A stretch of 59,602 nucleotides of DNA from a virus. The notes under the pieces were generated by a model that was given only the letters and a program-made list of their open reading frames with translations, did no database searches and was not told where the DNA came from. A program made the translations under genes and the position numbers. The stretch is from positions 1-59,602 of the IMG/VR virus record IMGVR_UViG_3300044695_005052. One strand, written 5' to 3'. Below, piece after piece: positions 47,367 to 54,846 of this stretch (within the stretch, counting starts at the first letter, position 1; every line of letters begins with the position of its first letter).

Positions 47367-47902
47367 TTTTTCTTACCCCCGGGTTTAACCTTCCCCGAGC
47401 AAACTGCTGAAGCGTACATGTTTGCGTATGCAGAAGGGTAAACATCAAACTTGCGTTTAGCAGCAGCCTTACCTTTAGCACAAAGTTTTTCTATTAGTTG
47501 AGTTCCGTAATATTCTGTTGATGAATCTTGTCTAGATTTCTTTTTTCCAAAAGGACCTTTAGGACCTAAAACAGGCCCACCTTCTTTTGGGGAGCGACTC
47601 GTTATTGGAGGTTTTGGTCTGGGCAAATCTTTTGGTTTTGGTTTTTCACCTTTTGGACCCATCGCAGCTTTTCTTACTTCTTTCCAAAATGGACTTACTT
47701 CATTTTCCTCATTTAGCAACTTCCCTGCTAACTCAACTGATTCTCTGGCTTTAGATAAAGCTATTGCTACAGCTTGCTTCTGAGCTTTCTTAGAGCTTGC
47801 AGGTTTGCTTGTACCAATAGTTCCTTTCTTCTTATATTTTTTCATCATCTCTTTGATGTTACTACTAACTACTTTTTTACTTGATCCTGATTTTAAAGGC
47901 AT
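47363..47902 (-). CDS. Basic virion-associated protein, DUF6496-like
   Basis: 179 aa. KSGSSKKVVSSNIKEMMKKY, IGTSKPASSKKAQKQAVAIA LSKAR is the DUF6496 start; a Pro/Lys/Gly linker (about 80-120) leads to LCAKGKAAAKRKFDVYPSAY, ANMYASAVCSGKVK, a short domain seen in cyanophage proteins. Very basic throughout. ATGA overlaps on both sides. Probably DNA-associated or structural. Confidence 0.65.
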   Translation of the reverse strand: MPLKSGSSKKVVSSNIKEMMKKYKKKGTIGTSKPASSKKAQKQAVAIALSKARESVELAGKLLNEENEVSPFWKEVRKAAMGPKGEKPKPKDLPRPKPPITSRSPKEGGPVLGPKGPFGKKKSRQDSSTEYYGTQLIEKLCAKGKAAAKRKFDVYPSAYANMYASAVCSGKVKPGGKKK

Positions 47903-47905
47903 ATA

Positions 47906-48781
47906 TCACCATACTGTAAATGTTGGGGGTTCTTCGAATTCGCTACGAAGTTCTTCTTCCAAAGTTTGTTTTTCTTGTTGGCTTGCTTGTAACAAAGCAG
48001 TACCATTCAAATTAGCTCCTCCACCGGGAGATGGAATTGAGTTATACTTTCCTCTTATTTCCCCAAGTATACCTTTGGCTATTGCTAATGCATATTTTTG
48101 TATCCAATTTCTATACGCAGGGTGTATTGTGTTTGTATCAATTGCTCTAAACTCTAAAATAACTTTTTCCCCATTTATTACTGGAGCAGGATATATTTGC
48201 AATAGATTACCGTTTATTAAATCAAATGCACCTTCTTGACCTAAAACTTTTTTTGCTAGTTCTAAGTGTGATTGCATCAAATAAAAATCTCCGATTCTAA
48301 AATCACCATAAATAAAATTATCTTGGAAATATTTTATAAAAAAATCAAATTCCAAATCATGTGTTGCTTGTTGTAGTGTTAGTAATGTTTTTCTATGAAC
48401 AACATAAGTTAGATTATGTGCTATGTGTGGAGGAAGGATGTATTGATTTATTCCAGCAGATGCCTCAAATGCTGCAAACTGCCTGTTCCAAAAAGGTGCA
48501 TGGTAAGAAAACTTATTTATAGATTCTTCTATGGAACTTTTTAATTGAAAAGAACTTAACTCTACTCTTACAACAGGATGCCCTAATCTAGCTAAGATGT
48601 AATCTCTTATAGATAATTCAAATCTGTTAAATTCAACACCATCTTGTAGAAGTCCTGTATTAAGTTCTTCAGTTTTTATTTCGCCATTGGTTATAGTATC
48701 TGTTAGTAACCTACCTCCATAGGTTCCAAAAGAATCACCGTAACCCAATATCTTTGGCTTGGCTATCACTGGTGTTGACAT
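47906..48781 (-). CDS. Neck protein, gp13-like
   Basis: 291 aa. RDYILARLGHPVVRVELSSF, IEESINKFSYHAPFWNRQFA, and later YRNWIQKYALAIAKGILGEI, RGKYNSIPSPGGGANLNGTA LLQASQQEK. This is the T4-like gp13 pattern. Binds the portal after packaging. Overlaps the next gene by 47 nt. Confidence 0.78.
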   Translation of the reverse strand: MSTPVIAKPKILGYGDSFGTYGGRLLTDTITNGEIKTEELNTGLLQDGVEFNRFELSIRDYILARLGHPVVRVELSSFQLKSSIEESINKFSYHAPFWNRQFAAFEASAGINQYILPPHIAHNLTYVVHRKTLLTLQQATHDLEFDFFIKYFQDNFIYGDFRIGDFYLMQSHLELAKKVLGQEGAFDLINGNLLQIYPAPVINGEKVILEFRAIDTNTIHPAYRNWIQKYALAIAKGILGEIRGKYNSIPSPGGGANLNGTALLQASQQEKQTLEEELRSEFEEPPTFTVW

Positions 48782-48959
48782 CTTCTACAACTCTTTTCTT
48801 TTTTAAGTCTATGTTTATTTTAGGCTCTAAAATTAATTCTATAAAAGGTGAGTCCACTTGATGAGAAGCTTCAAAAAATTCTCCCGGTCTAATTTCAACT
48901 ATTTTATTATTTATACTTAATAATTGATTCCATTTACATTTAGATCTATATTTAAACAT
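48735..48959 (-). CDS. Hypothetical small protein
   Basis: 74 aa from ATG 48959, which has GGGAG 7 nt upstream; a longer start at 48998 lies in a terminator. FKYRSKCKWNQLLSINNKIV, EIRPGEFFEASHQV is beta-rich and resembles 45229..45405 in the W-x-x-L and PGE elements. First gene after the MCP terminator. Confidence 0.55.
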   Translation of the reverse strand: MFKYRSKCKWNQLLSINNKIVEIRPGEFFEASHQVDSPFIELILEPKINIDLKKKRVVEDVNTSDSQAKDIGLR

Positions 48960-48982
48960 AAAACTCCCTAATATATATAGGT

Positions 48983-49024
48983 AAGAAAAAAGAGGCAAGG
49001 AGTTTTATTTCCTTGCCTCTTTTA
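48983..49024 (-). terminator. Terminator after the major capsid gene
   Basis: AGAGGCAAGGA (48991..49001) pairs with TCCTTGCCTCT (49010..49020), followed on the minus strand by six T. Limits MCP transcript readthrough into neck genes. Confidence 0.9.
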
Positions 49025-49039
49025 ATTTAGTTATTTAAA

Positions 49040-50689
49040 TCAGAGAGTATTACCCCACTTCTTAGTTACCGCAACGAAGGGGTAAGTAAGGAAGTTGAGT
49101 GAGGGGCCTACGATTCTAATTACACGGTAGAATCTTGTGTTAGGCTCGATAGAAACCTTACCATAACGGGTGAGGATACCCTTTCTTGGTTGGAAGCTAT
49201 CGGGATCAGTTACTGTTGGCAACTGTTGTAGTGGGATATAAGGAGCATAGATGTAACCAGCATCCATGGCGTTTGAACCCTTATAACCAACCATTATCTC
49301 GTCATCTGGGAACATTGGATCTACATAGAGATCGTAACGACCCATGAACTTGCCTCTAAATTGAATTGAGTTATTGGTGATATTGGTAGGACCATCTTCT
49401 CTAGCAATTCCACCTTCCAACTTAGCAGCACTCTCAAGTAGTGATGCAACAACAGGTGAAGTTAGCAACCAACTACCGGGACCACGCATTGTAGTCTTGT
49501 AGATGTCTTGAGCAGCAAAGTTAATTACTGCCAATAGGTTTGCATAAACTTCTCCGAGGTGACGGGGATTAAGTGTGCCAGTGAAAGCACCAAAGTCTAC
49601 TACAAAAACATTTCTGTTGCTTGGTAGTGCGCCAAACTGATTAGCTGTGGCCGTAGCATTCAATCCAGTGAAATCATATGTAAACTGTCCGGGAACAAAA
49701 GTTCCTGTTGCACCAGTATCTCTGTTAGCAAGACCATCAAAAGTACCAAAGTTTAGATAGCTGCTATCCATATTTTGTAATGAAGCACCACCTAGCTTTG
49801 TAGTTGCATCATTACGGTCAAATCCATAAGCAATCATACGCAAATCTTCGATTAGCTCACGGTCTATCTCCAACTGTAGTTCTTTTGAAAGAAGATCAGT
49901 TAATTCTCTTTCAAGATCTAGGTTGTGGTAAGCCTTGAGGTCTTGGGATGCTTCAAGAGTCCACAATGCACGCATCTTACGAGTACGAGCAATGACAGCC
50001 TCTTGTTCAATGTGCATGGTTAGTTCAGGAATACCTGTACCATTTAGACGCTCACCTGCACTCATTACCCATCCGTAAGTTGCGGATGCAGTTGGGAATG
50101 CAGCAATCTTACCGCCCATTGTGCCTGAAGGAGCACCATTACCAAAAATTGCTGAAGCTGAGTTTGTTTGTAACACATTTGATAGGTCGAAACCAGTTAC
50201 AGCAACATCACCATCAAGACCAGTGCCTGTTCCAGCAGTTGATCCTGTGTAGAATGTACCAACTTCTCCAGCATTTACAGAGTTTCCAGAAGTTGAACCG
50301 ATTGGGTTTGAGGTCAAACCACGGTAGGTCATGTTAAACTTGCTGTAAACAGTCTGAGCTTCATTTGTACCATACTTACGGCTGTGACCTAAGTAGAATA
50401 CTTGGCTGACTGGAGCTTGCATTGGCTGAACGCCCACGAAGTTCTTAGCAATTAGCTCAGGGAACACTCTTCTTACGAGTGGGAAAGCAAACTTAGCGAA
50501 GGTTCCTAGGTGACCAGTTGTGGTGGTTCCTGTTGAAATATCTTCACGAAGTTTGTCTTCTACTATAGCCTTAGCTTGGTTTTCTAGAAGTTGGGCTGTT
50601 ACTCTACGGTCGTAGTCGTTATTAATGCCTTCAAGTACAGGCCCCCACTTCTGCGTTAATTTTTCATCATGAATATACATTGAGTCCAT
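49040..50689 (-). CDS. Major capsid protein, gp23-like
   Basis: 549 aa. FAKFAFPLVRRVFPELIAKN, VGVQPMQAPVSQVFYLGHS, LWTLEASQDLKAYHNLDLER ELTDLLSKELQLEIDRELI, and FMGRYDLYVDPMFPDDEIMV GYKG are T4-like MCP signatures. V18-L-E20 followed by G21 suggests prohead-protease removal of the first 20 residues. Highly expressed gene with a terminator. Confidence 0.95.
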   Translation of the reverse strand: MDSMYIHDEKLTQKWGPVLEGINNDYDRRVTAQLLENQAKAIVEDKLREDISTGTTTTGHLGTFAKFAFPLVRRVFPELIAKNFVGVQPMQAPVSQVFYLGHSRKYGTNEAQTVYSKFNMTYRGLTSNPIGSTSGNSVNAGEVGTFYTGSTAGTGTGLDGDVAVTGFDLSNVLQTNSASAIFGNGAPSGTMGGKIAAFPTASATYGWVMSAGERLNGTGIPELTMHIEQEAVIARTRKMRALWTLEASQDLKAYHNLDLERELTDLLSKELQLEIDRELIEDLRMIAYGFDRNDATTKLGGASLQNMDSSYLNFGTFDGLANRDTGATGTFVPGQFTYDFTGLNATATANQFGALPSNRNVFVVDFGAFTGTLNPRHLGEVYANLLAVINFAAQDIYKTTMRGPGSWLLTSPVVASLLESAAKLEGGIAREDGPTNITNNSIQFRGKFMGRYDLYVDPMFPDDEIMVGYKGSNAMDAGYIYAPYIPLQQLPTVTDPDSFQPRKGILTRYGKVSIEPNTRFYRVIRIVGPSLNFLTYPFVAVTKKWGNTL

Positions 50690-50703
50690 TTTTTAAATCC
50701 TAA

Positions 50704-51342
50704 TCAACGAGAAAAAGGCATTAATTTCATAGCCTCTGGGGATAAGAACGGGTTACCTACCTGTTCTCTAATAGAGACTGGTTTTTCTGATTCAGAAATA
50801 AGTACAGCCTTCTCAGAAGAAACAAATTCTTCATCTCTAGAGGCTTCTAAATTTCTCACATTTTCAACCAATCTCATTCTGTCCTTTTCAAGCTTTCTCG
50901 TCTTTTGCTCGGAAAGGTTTACTTTGCTAGATAGAACTTTAATTGTATTTTGTAATTTTTCATTCTCTAGAACTAGCTTGTTAATTTGCTCAGATAGAAC
51001 ATCAACTTCCTCTTGTAGTTCGGAGGATTGCTCTTTCATCTCATTAACAACGCTCTTTTCATCTTCTTCAGAAAGTTCTAGAGTCATCAAAGTTCTAACG
51101 GATTCAAATAGTTTTGCGTTTCTGAAAACTTCGTTTTCTTCTGCTAACTCAGTAATAGCTTGTTCCTTTAATTGATCTATTTTTGTTCTTAAGAAAGCAT
51201 TAACTTTTGCTTCTAATAAACTAATTTTAGATTCAACTTGTTCATTTATTACTGAATCAACTAGGGTAAATATTTTTTCTACTGTGGATTCATCTAATCC
51301 TTCAGGTAAAATCTCTGCTATATTTGTTAACTTTTTATCCAT
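50704..51342 (-). CDS. Prohead core scaffold, gp22-like
   Basis: 212 aa, mostly coiled coil (about 20-170: LSEQINKLVLENEKLQNTIK), with acidic N-terminus and conserved-type C-terminus NPFLSPEAMKLMPFSR. L12-P-E14/G15 and L42-L-E44/A45 are potential gp21 cut sites, as expected for a scaffold that is degraded. AGGAGC before the start; a 7-bp inverted repeat ATAGATA-C-TATCTAT (51364..51378) in the leader. Confidence 0.85.
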   Translation of the reverse strand: MDKKLTNIAEILPEGLDESTVEKIFTLVDSVINEQVESKISLLEAKVNAFLRTKIDQLKEQAITELAEENEVFRNAKLFESVRTLMTLELSEEDEKSVVNEMKEQSSELQEEVDVLSEQINKLVLENEKLQNTIKVLSSKVNLSEQKTRKLEKDRMRLVENVRNLEASRDEEFVSSEKAVLISESEKPVSIREQVGNPFLSPEAMKLMPFSR

Positions 51343-51363
51343 GGAAAATGCTCCTAGCTTTAA

Positions 51364-51378
51364 ATAGATACTATCTAT
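51364..51378. promoter_or_regulatory. Inverted repeat in the scaffold-MCP leader
   Basis: ATAGATA, one base, TATCTAT: a perfect 7-bp inverted repeat 22 nt upstream of the scaffold ATG. It overlaps a TATAACATAG element that could be a late -10 box. The remaining intergenic DNA (51379-51453) is AT-rich with no other signal. Confidence 0.35.
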
Positions 51379-51453
51379 GTTATAATTTTTTAATTTTTTT
51401 TAAAAAATGTATTAGTTAGTATTAACTCCGGTTTAATAAATACTTTTCAAATT

Positions 51454-52956
51454 TTAAAGTCTTCTTTTTAGACGGTTAACTAAGTTATTAAAGGCCCCAC
51501 TTTCTGCTATTAATTTTCCTATACCTATGTAAGCCTTAGATGAAGTTTCCATTTTTGCCTTCATTGCAGCTTCTTTTTCGGCTTTCATGCGTGCGCGGTC
51601 TGCCTTCAATATGACAGCCAATTCATCTCTTGTACCTTGATCCTCTAATCCTGCCTGTCTAGATGACAACCCTCTTCCCATTCCTGCTAATCCAGATGCT
51701 ATTCGGGTTGCCTTAGCATCCATAGCATCTCTAGAGGCTCCTTTTATTTTTGGATTTTTTAACTTCCTGTTATAAGAGGCTCCTCTAGCGGCTCTAATCG
51801 TTGCTAACGCCCCCCCTAAAGTTCTTTGATTTCCACCCTTGTCAAAAGTTTCTTTAGGTGTTGGGGGTGCTTCTGGGGTAGGTGTTGGGGGTGCTTCTGG
51901 GGTAGGTGTTGGGGTAGGACGGGGAGTATCAAATATAGGTTTTCCTGCATATCCAGCGTCAAAACCTTTTTTAGCTGCACCATAAATACCTCCTAGACTC
52001 TGCCCTATTTTACCAAATAATCCGGGTTTTTTAGGTGCTACTGCTGTGGCTGCTGGTGCTGCTGCTGGTGCTCCAGCAGGAGGGTCTGCAAAAAATGCTT
52101 GCCCTGCACGCTTGACTCTACCTTTTAAGCTTTCAAAAGCTTCATCAATATTCTCATTTTCTTCACTTAATTTTTTTTTTAAAAAAGCTAACTTTTGCAT
52201 CTTTTTTAGATTTGTTTTAGCTTGCTTCTTGCCCTTACCTTTAATAGATTTTTTACCTTTTCTCTTTCTTAGCATAGCTAAATCAGAACCTTCAATTTGA
52301 CCATCACGATCAACATCTAAGTTTTTTTGTTTACCAATCAGTTTTGCTTCATTATATTGTGAGTAAGCTTCATCAAATCTTGCTTTAAGAATCTTTACTA
52401 AATTAGATTCTTTTTCTAACTTTTGTTTAGATTCATTTATAAACTTAGATTTCTTTGATTCAGTTAATTCTGGATAGGCTCCTCGTGTTGAAGGGTCAGC
52501 AACCAAATCAAATGTAATTAAATTAAAGTCTTCATTGACTATCTTCTTACCTTCTGAGTTTTCTGATAAAGTCCCCATTCCTCTCGATGATATACCTATT
52601 TTTACACCACCATTAATTAAGGCTCTAGCAGTAAGACCAGCAGGAGTATTTAAAATTTCTGCTTCTCCAATAACCTCATTACCCTTCATTTCTAGCTTGG
52701 TTATTAGGTGTGATGCATTAGATAACTTAACAGTATCATTAGTAGGGTGGTCTAATTCTCCACAAAGTCTTCTGCCTTCAATCAAAGGTTGAAGTTTATC
52801 TAGTTGTTTATTTAAAACATTTTGGGGATAAATTCTACCATTGCTATTAGATTCTTCAGCCCTTTGGAATACCCCACGAACGCGCATGGTCTTCCCTTCA
52901 GAACCTTCGTTTATTATTTGTAATCTCTCAATTAAAAATACATCAGTTAATAGCAT
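51454..52956 (-). CDS. Prohead protease, gp21-like, with long C-terminal extension
   Basis: 500 aa, twice the family length. Protease domain 1-165: RGVFQRAEESNSNGRIYP, CGELDHPTNDTVKLS (H70), VKIGISSRGMGT (S123/S124) and LVADPSTRGAY. The extension has a Ca-binding loop DVDRDGQIEGSD (214-225), a basic Lys/Arg region, a Pro-Thr repeat (TPTPEAPPTP, about 350-385) and a helical end. The extension may act as scaffold. LIAES near the C-terminus may be a self-cut site. Confidence 0.88.
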   Translation of the reverse strand: MLLTDVFLIERLQIINEGSEGKTMRVRGVFQRAEESNSNGRIYPQNVLNKQLDKLQPLIEGRRLCGELDHPTNDTVKLSNASHLITKLEMKGNEVIGEAEILNTPAGLTARALINGGVKIGISSRGMGTLSENSEGKKIVNEDFNLITFDLVADPSTRGAYPELTESKKSKFINESKQKLEKESNLVKILKARFDEAYSQYNEAKLIGKQKNLDVDRDGQIEGSDLAMLRKRKGKKSIKGKGKKQAKTNLKKMQKLAFLKKKLSEENENIDEAFESLKGRVKRAGQAFFADPPAGAPAAAPAATAVAPKKPGLFGKIGQSLGGIYGAAKKGFDAGYAGKPIFDTPRPTPTPTPEAPPTPTPEAPPTPKETFDKGGNQRTLGGALATIRAARGASYNRKLKNPKIKGASRDAMDAKATRIASGLAGMGRGLSSRQAGLEDQGTRDELAVILKADRARMKAEKEAAMKAKMETSSKAYIGIGKLIAESGAFNNLVNRLKRRL

Positions 52957-52957
52957 A

Positions 52958-53380
52958 TTATTTTACTCCGAATTTCTTTTTCAAACTTCTACTTCCATAT
53001 TTAGAAGCTAATTTTTTATTTCCTTCACCATATCTTAATTTTGTTCGTACAGAATGTTTTTTTATTGAATTAAAACTAGAATCAGGTGTGGAACTTCCGG
53101 GACTAAACCCTTTTGCGATTTTACCTCGACCACTCTTAGCACCCCATTTTCCCTTAGATACTACATATAATCTATTTGCAGCTTTAGTACTAAAAATGTC
53201 TCCATAATTAGCTTGGTCTAAAGCTTGTTTTATACTCCCATAAGTAGTAACTCTAGCTTTTGTTGGTAAGTGTTTTTCTTTTTTAGTACCTTCCCTAGAT
53301 GTATAATAAGATCTACCCGCCTCTGATCCACGGGCTTCAAATATCATTTTTATTTCATCTAGAATTTCAACTAAATTCAT
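52958..53380 (-). CDS. Basic head protein with a cleavable leader
   Basis: 140 aa. MNLVEILDEIKMIFE then A16 fits a capsid-targeting peptide cut at I-F-E/A. The remainder is basic and Gly/Ser/Lys-rich (SKYGSRSLKKKFGVK). Located directly 5' of the protease in the head block. Probably an internal head protein. Confidence 0.55.
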   Translation of the reverse strand: MNLVEILDEIKMIFEARGSEAGRSYYTSREGTKKEKHLPTKARVTTYGSIKQALDQANYGDIFSTKAANRLYVVSKGKWGAKSGRGKIAKGFSPGSSTPDSSFNSIKKHSVRTKLRYGEGNKKLASKYGSRSLKKKFGVK

Positions 53381-53829
53381 TTCTTACCTTTAAATTTCTT
53401 TAATTTTTGAGCAAAAATTAAAACAGCATCTGAAGATTTTTTATTTCTTCCAGATGGCTCTGCTACTTTAGGTCCACTCATTGAACATCCACAACATCCA
53501 CCAGTAGTCATTTCAAGAAGTTGTTTAACATCTTCTAATAAAGTAATTAATTTATCTGCTTTTTCTTCAGTTATTAAATTTACTTGTTGTTTGTTTTCTA
53601 CTATGCTTTGTTTAGGTTTAATATCTGGTTTTTTTGTTTGTATTTTTTTTCCTAATACTTGGGACATAAACTCTTCTGGAACTACCGTTTCAGAAATATC
53701 GAGTTGCTTTTCAACTTCAGGAGTTTTAGTTACAAACTTTTTAGCTTTTTGCGGAGTAGTCATTTCATTCATTATCAACTGCTCCGCAAAAGAACCTATG
53801 CTAAATCCAGATTGTTTTAAAGTAGTCAT
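53377..53829 (-). CDS. Hypothetical head-region protein
   Basis: 150 aa. N-terminus MTTLKQSGFSIGSFAEQLIM could be another leader (no clean cut site). A helical middle EEKADKLITLLEDVKQLLEM leads to a Cys cluster GGCCGCSMSG and a basic end LKKFKGKK. ATGA overlap with 52958..53380. Function unknown; the Cys cluster may bind a metal. Confidence 0.5.
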   Translation of the reverse strand: MTTLKQSGFSIGSFAEQLIMNEMTTPQKAKKFVTKTPEVEKQLDISETVVPEEFMSQVLGKKIQTKKPDIKPKQSIVENKQQVNLITEEKADKLITLLEDVKQLLEMTTGGCCGCSMSGPKVAEPSGRNKKSSDAVLIFAQKLKKFKGKK

Positions 53830-53850
53830 AGAATAATCTAAAAATTTATA

Positions 53851-53880
53851 TAGCAGCCAAGTTTTTTATACTTGACTGCT
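53851..53880 (-). terminator. Hairpin upstream of 53829, possible attenuator
   Basis: AGCAGCCAAG pairs with CTTGACTGCT (one mismatch) around a T-rich loop. The minus-strand tail is ATATAAATTTTTAG. It separates 53887..54465 from 53377..53829. Confidence 0.5.
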
Positions 53881-53886
53881 TAAAAA

Positions 53887-54465
53887 TCAGCAAGACTTCT
53901 TGCCCTTCATAGGCATTTTCATTTTGCCTTTTGCAGGCTTCTTAGACATCTTAGCTTTTTTTCCGGCTGGGGTAGAGGATCCATATCCACCCATATCGCC
54001 TTCTTCAACTACATCATCAGACTCTTCTTCATCATACTCATCATCCGAAATCTCATCGTCTGAATCTTCTTCGGAATCCTCATCTAGCATCTCTTCTGAT
54101 TCCAAAAGAACTTCGTTTACACATTCAGCTATGATTGATTCTAAATCTTCTTCACTTTCATTGATGCTGCTAAGACGATCTAAAACATTAGCTATTATAT
54201 GTAAATGCTCTAGAACTCTTTCTTCATCTATGGCTTCAGGTAGGAGGGAAGTGCAAAGTGGGCAAACATGAGTTTCCCCTTCTTCAACAACTTCTTGCTC
54301 TTCTGAATCTTGGATTTGCTCGTAACCTTGAGCATCAACAGCTTCTTTGAGGCTTTGTTGGCCCTTTTCAGCCTTGCCCTCATTTACATTTAGGCCAATT
54401 TTTCCCCAAGCGGCTGACTCAAGGAGCTTATTACGAAAATCATCATTTAAATTAATATGTTGCAT
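53887..54465 (-). CDS. Acidic head-core-like protein with a zinc knuckle
   Basis: 192 aa. MQHINLNDDFRNKLLE then S17 resembles the head leader pattern imperfectly. A C-x2-C knuckle THVCPLCTSLLP (about 66-77), a helical part EEDLESIIAECVNEVLLESE, then a strongly acidic region (SEEDSDDEISDDEYDEEESDD) and a basic tail KGKMKMPMKGKKSC. Acidic-basic polarity is typical of core proteins. GGAG before the start. Confidence 0.55.
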   Translation of the reverse strand: MQHINLNDDFRNKLLESAAWGKIGLNVNEGKAEKGQQSLKEAVDAQGYEQIQDSEEQEVVEEGETHVCPLCTSLLPEAIDEERVLEHLHIIANVLDRLSSINESEEDLESIIAECVNEVLLESEEMLDEDSEEDSDDEISDDEYDEEESDDVVEEGDMGGYGSSTPAGKKAKMSKKPAKGKMKMPMKGKKSC

Positions 54466-54542
54466 GGCTTATCTCCATTAAAAAATGTAAGCTCTAAACT
54501 TATGTAGCATCCTTCTTTAAAATAATATAATTTTTTATTTTT

Positions 54543-54845
54543 TTAGTATGCTTTTACATTTAACCCGTTATTGGTATATAAACTATCTGATTCAGAATGA
54601 GGTGAAGACCCATGCTCGGGTAATCCATCCTCTTCAACTACTATAGGAATATTATTAATAAATACTTTACTAATATTATTTGGATTTTTAATTATTGCAG
54701 GATAAGTAGCAGTCGGGTGAGGTTTAGTTTCATCCCCTTCAACTACAACTAACTTTTCACTTATAAAAACATTATTTTGATTTTGTACCAGTTGTTCAGC
54801 CCCACAGGTAGTTCGATCAGTTTGGACTATTAAAGAAAAAGGCAT
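54543..54845 (-). CDS. PAAR-like spike tip protein
   Basis: 100 aa. VFISEKLVVVEGDETKPHP, then KVFINNIPIVVEEDGLPEHG with HSES. The repeated V-x-[IV]-x-x-x-V-[IV]-x-x-D ... H units match PAAR repeats (T4 gp5.4) that cap the tail spike. His residues could bind the tip metal. Between the huge structural protein and the head block. Confidence 0.6.
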   Translation of the reverse strand: MPFSLIVQTDRTTCGAEQLVQNQNNVFISEKLVVVEGDETKPHPTATYPAIIKNPNNISKVFINNIPIVVEEDGLPEHGSSPHSESDSLYTNNGLNVKAY

Positions 54846-54846
54846 A

